This document shows, piece after piece, positions 5,939 to 7,602 of a DNA stretch of 7,602 bases. The notes under the pieces are model-generated. The model was given only the letters and a program-made list of their open reading frames with translations, was not told the DNA's origin and ran no database searches. The position numbers and the translations under genes were made by a program. How positions within the stretch are numbered: the stretch's first letter is position 1; the number at the start of each line of letters is the position of its first letter. Origin of the DNA: an uncultured Enterocloster sp. (lineage in GTDB: Bacteria; Bacillota; Clostridia; Lachnospirales; Lachnospiraceae); NCBI GenBank assembly GCA_944382045.1, contig CALWMT010000122.1, forward strand, positions 1 through 7,602, read 5' to 3'.

Positions 5939-7288
5939 ATGAGATTAAAGAAAGTAACAGCAGCATCTCTTGCAGCAGTTATGGCTGTATCTCTTGCAGC
6001 CTGCGGCGGCGGCACAGAGGAGACCACGGCAGCGGCGGGAGGCTCCGAGACCCAGGCGCAGGCATCCGAGGGCGGATCCGGAGAGACCGCTGAGGGCGGC
6101 CTTACAGGCGAGCTGTCCGTGACCACATGGGACAACTCCACCACCCCCCAGTTCCAGGCGGTCATTGACGCTTACATGGAGAAGAATCCGGGCGTGACCA
6201 TCAACATCATCGACACCAATGCAGACGAGTACAACAATTCTCTGGGCATCAGCCTTTCCGCGGCACAGCCGGATCCCGATGTAATCTGGGTAAAGGATAT
6301 GGGCTCCATGCTTCAGATGGCGGACAAAAAGCAGCTCATGCCTCTGGACGACCTGATCGAGAAGGACAGCTACGACCTCAGCGTGTACAACGGAGCTGCC
6401 GAGCAGCTGCAGTACAATGACACGACCTACGCTCTGCCCTACCGTTCCGACTGGTATGTGCTCTTCTACAACAAGGATCTTTTTGACGCAGCCGGCGTGG
6501 AGTATCCCAGCAACGACATGACCTGGGAGGAGTACCGTGAGCTGGCGGCCAAGATGACCTCCGGAGAGGGAAGCGCAAAGGTTTACGGCAGCCATCACCA
6601 CACCTGGGAGGCCATGGTATCCGCATGGGCCGTACAGGACGGAAAGAACACCGTGGTTGCAAAGGATTACGAGTTCTTAAGACCCTACTATGAGCAGGCT
6701 CTGTGGCTGCAGGACAACGGCTACATCCAGGACTACGCAACCTTAAAGACGGCCAACATCCACTACTCCTCCGTATTTAAGAACCAGCAGTGCGCGATGA
6801 TGCCCATGGGCACCTACTTCATCGCCACCATGATGCAGGCGATTGCGGACGGCGAGTGCGACTTCAACTGGGGCATTGCCACCATCCCGCATCCCGATGA
6901 TGTGGAGGCTGGCTACACCGTAGGCTCCATCACCCCCATCGCCATCAGCGCTTATACCGACGCGCAGGATCTGGCTTGGGATTTCGTGAAGTTTGCCGCT
7001 TCCGAGGAGGCTGCCGATATCCTGGCGCAGAACGGCGTGTTCGCAGGCATCCAGACCGAGGAGTCCTTAAATACCATCGCTTCCGCAGAGAACTTCCCCG
7101 AGGGAGACAGCAGCAAGGAAGCCCTCAAGTATATCAACTTCGTATTTGACCGTCCGCTGGATCCTCAGATTGAGGAGATCCGCGTACCCCTGGACGAGGT
7201 ATACGAGATGGTTATGATCGGCGAGTACACGCTGGACGAGGGAATCGCTGAGCTGAACCGCCGGGTTGCAGAGATCAAGGGCTGGTGA
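5939..7288 (+). CDS. Sugar ABC transporter substrate-binding lipoprotein (family 1 extracellular solute-binding protein)
   Basis: A 449-residue precursor. Residues 1-22 are a lipoprotein signal: basic MRLKK, a hydrophobic core, and the lipobox SLAAC with Cys22 as the lipid-anchored residue. Residues 23-57 are a low-complexity Gly/Glu/Thr/Ala/Ser/Gln linker that tethers the domain outside the membrane. From residue 58 comes the binding fold: ELSVTTWDNSTTPQFQAVIDAYMEKNPGV-type opening (58-86), PDVIWVKD (113-120), ALPYRSDWYVLFYNKDLFDAAGV (165-187), MTWEEYRELAAKM (194-206), and VGSITPIAISAYTDAQDLAWDFVKFAAS (328-355). This order is characteristic of family 1 (MalE/UgpB-like) proteins; many Trp and Tyr residues fit stacking on sugar rings, but the sugar cannot be named. 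It feeds the permease that starts at 7449. The gene ends in tandem stops, TGA TGA at 7286-7291. It is divergent from the sensor kinase operon, which probably controls it. Confidence 0.95.
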   Translation: MRLKKVTAASLAAVMAVSLAACGGGTEETTAAAGGSETQAQASEGGSGETAEGGLTGELSVTTWDNSTTPQFQAVIDAYMEKNPGVTINIIDTNADEYNNSLGISLSAAQPDPDVIWVKDMGSMLQMADKKQLMPLDDLIEKDSYDLSVYNGAAEQLQYNDTTYALPYRSDWYVLFYNKDLFDAAGVEYPSNDMTWEEYRELAAKMTSGEGSAKVYGSHHHTWEAMVSAWAVQDGKNTVVAKDYEFLRPYYEQALWLQDNGYIQDYATLKTANIHYSSVFKNQQCAMMPMGTYFIATMMQAIADGECDFNWGIATIPHPDDVEAGYTVGSITPIAISAYTDAQDLAWDFVKFAASEEAADILAQNGVFAGIQTEESLNTIASAENFPEGDSSKEALKYINFVFDRPLDPQIEEIRVPLDEVYEMVMIGEYTLDEGIAELNRRVAEIKGW

Positions 7289-7347
7289 TGAAAGCTTCGC
7301 CTGCCTGAAATGGCCGGGCCAGCTGTAAGACCAGACACCATAGAAAC

Positions 7348-7391
7348 AGAACGCCTCATATATGCATGCCATAAACGGGGCGTTCTTTTTT
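7348..7391 (+). terminator. Intrinsic terminator or attenuator after the binding-protein gene
   Basis: A 10-bp stem with one G-T wobble (7348-7357 with 7377-7386) closes a 19-nt loop and is followed by a run of six T's (7386-7391). It lies about 60 nt after the binding-protein stop codon and before the permease gene. In importer operons such a hairpin commonly allows partial read-through, so the binding protein is made in excess over the permeases. Confidence 0.8.
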
Positions 7392-7403
7392 ACACAGTAG
7401 TAT

Positions 7404-7433
7404 CCGGAGGCGCGCGTCACTGCCTCCGGTTTT
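7404..7433 (+). terminator. Second hairpin, directly before the permease ribosome binding site
   Basis: A GC-rich 8-bp perfect stem CCGGAGGC / GCCTCCGG (7404-7411 with 7422-7429), 10-nt loop, followed by four T's (7430-7433). It ends just before the AAGGAGG at 7435-7441 used by the permease gene. It could be a second weak terminator, a barrier to 3' decay of the upstream message, or a structure affecting permease translation. Its role is inferred. Confidence 0.5.
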
Positions 7434-7448
7434 CAAGGAGGATTGACT

Positions 7449-7602
7449 ATGAACGAGAACAAACAGGGGCTGAACTCCTCCCAGAAGCGGAAGCTGCGGG
7501 AGAATCTGATTGGCTATTCCTTTATTCTGCCCAATCTGATTGGCTATTCCGTCTTTGTATTTGCCCCGGTTATCTTTTCCTTTGTTTTGAGCGTGATGAA
7601 AT
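7449..7602 (+). CDS. Sugar ABC transporter permease (MalF/UgpA type), N-terminal part only
   Basis: The first 51 codons of a gene that runs off the right edge. The ATG follows AAGGAGG (7435-7441) with 7-nt spacing. The product begins with a basic, polar cytoplasmic segment (residues 1-19, rich in Lys, Arg, Gln, Asn) and continues into the first membrane helix, including GYSFILPNLIGY and FAPVIFSFVLS. This ENLxGYxFxLPNLIG opening is typical of the UgpA/MalF-like component of carbohydrate importers. It lies 160 nt after the binding-protein gene in the same direction, consistent with one importer operon; the second permease and any ATPase would be further right. Codons 19-24 and 29-34 both encode NLIGYS from an identical 18-nt sequence. 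Confidence 0.9.
   Translation, partial: MNENKQGLNSSQKRKLRENLIGYSFILPNLIGYSVFVFAPVIFSFVLSVMK
7503..7550 (+). repeat. Exact 18-nt direct repeat inside the permease gene
   Basis: AATCTGATTGGCTATTCC occurs at 7503-7520 and again at 7533-7550, 30 nt apart and in the same reading frame, so each copy encodes NLIGYS. Related permeases have similar amino acids at both places, but identity of all 18 nucleotides, including synonymous positions, is more than that similarity requires. Confidence 0.9.

Noticed and set aside
5945..6601. A 218-codon open frame antisense to the binding-protein gene
   Set aside because: The opposite strand encodes a clear family 1 binding protein with lipobox. The antisense frame is Cys/Arg/Val-rich, domain-free and has no promoter or ribosome binding site.
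7311..7321. TGGCC-G-GGCCA inverted repeat just after the binding-protein gene
   Set aside because: A 1-nt loop cannot form a hairpin in RNA and there is no T tract; the terminator at 7348-7391 explains the region better.
1..7602. Search for defence systems, toxin-antitoxin pairs, phage or transposon genes, CRISPR repeats, tRNA and rRNA
   Set aside because: All long coding stretches are accounted for by transport, signalling and the discoidin-like gene; no spaced repeats, cloverleaf-like or rRNA-like sequence was recognised.

Overview
The window looks like a stretch of chromosome from a GC-rich gut-type clostridium, most likely family Lachnospiraceae. This is an inference from four things: the YesM/YesN-style two-component system, a family 1 sugar-binding lipoprotein with an Ala/Gly/Glu/Thr-rich linker, strong AGGAGG ribosome binding sites, and GC-rich coding sequence separated by very AT-rich intergenic DNA. 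No rRNA, tRNA, insertion sequence, CRISPR array, phage gene or defence gene is visible.

Layout. Positions 1-1280 (minus strand) hold a polytopic membrane protein of the 'putative ABC transporter permease' CmpB-like family. It lacks only its extreme C-terminus, which lies beyond the left edge. Positions 1281-1493 are a divergent promoter region. Positions 1494-2279 (plus) encode a 261-residue protein without a signal peptide whose C-terminal two thirds resemble an F5/8 type C (discoidin-like) carbohydrate-binding module. A hairpin at 2306-2332 serves the convergent ends of this gene and the next. Positions 5701-2320 (minus) are a two-gene operon: a YesM-type sensor histidine kinase followed 16 nt later by a YesN-type response regulator with an AraC DNA-binding domain. 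Positions 5702-5938 are an AT-rich divergent control region. Positions 5939-7288 (plus) encode the lipoprotein substrate-binding component of a sugar ABC importer. Two hairpins follow, and at 7449 a MalF/UgpA-type permease begins and runs off the right edge.

How the genes fit together. The sensor kinase and regulator are transcribed away from the importer genes and share one intergenic region with them. In related Firmicutes such pairs usually switch on the adjacent importer when an extracellular sugar or its loaded binding protein is sensed. The binding protein would capture the sugar outside the membrane and the permease (with a partner permease and ATPase outside the window) would import it. 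The hairpins after the binding-protein gene would make its mRNA more abundant than that of the permease. The discoidin-like protein and the CmpB-like membrane protein have their own promoters and no proven link to the importer.

I found no convincing undescribed system. The observations most worth checking are the cytoplasmic discoidin-like protein, the paired AT-rich repeats in the control region, the tandem hairpins at 7348-7433, and an exact 18-nt repeat inside the permease gene.
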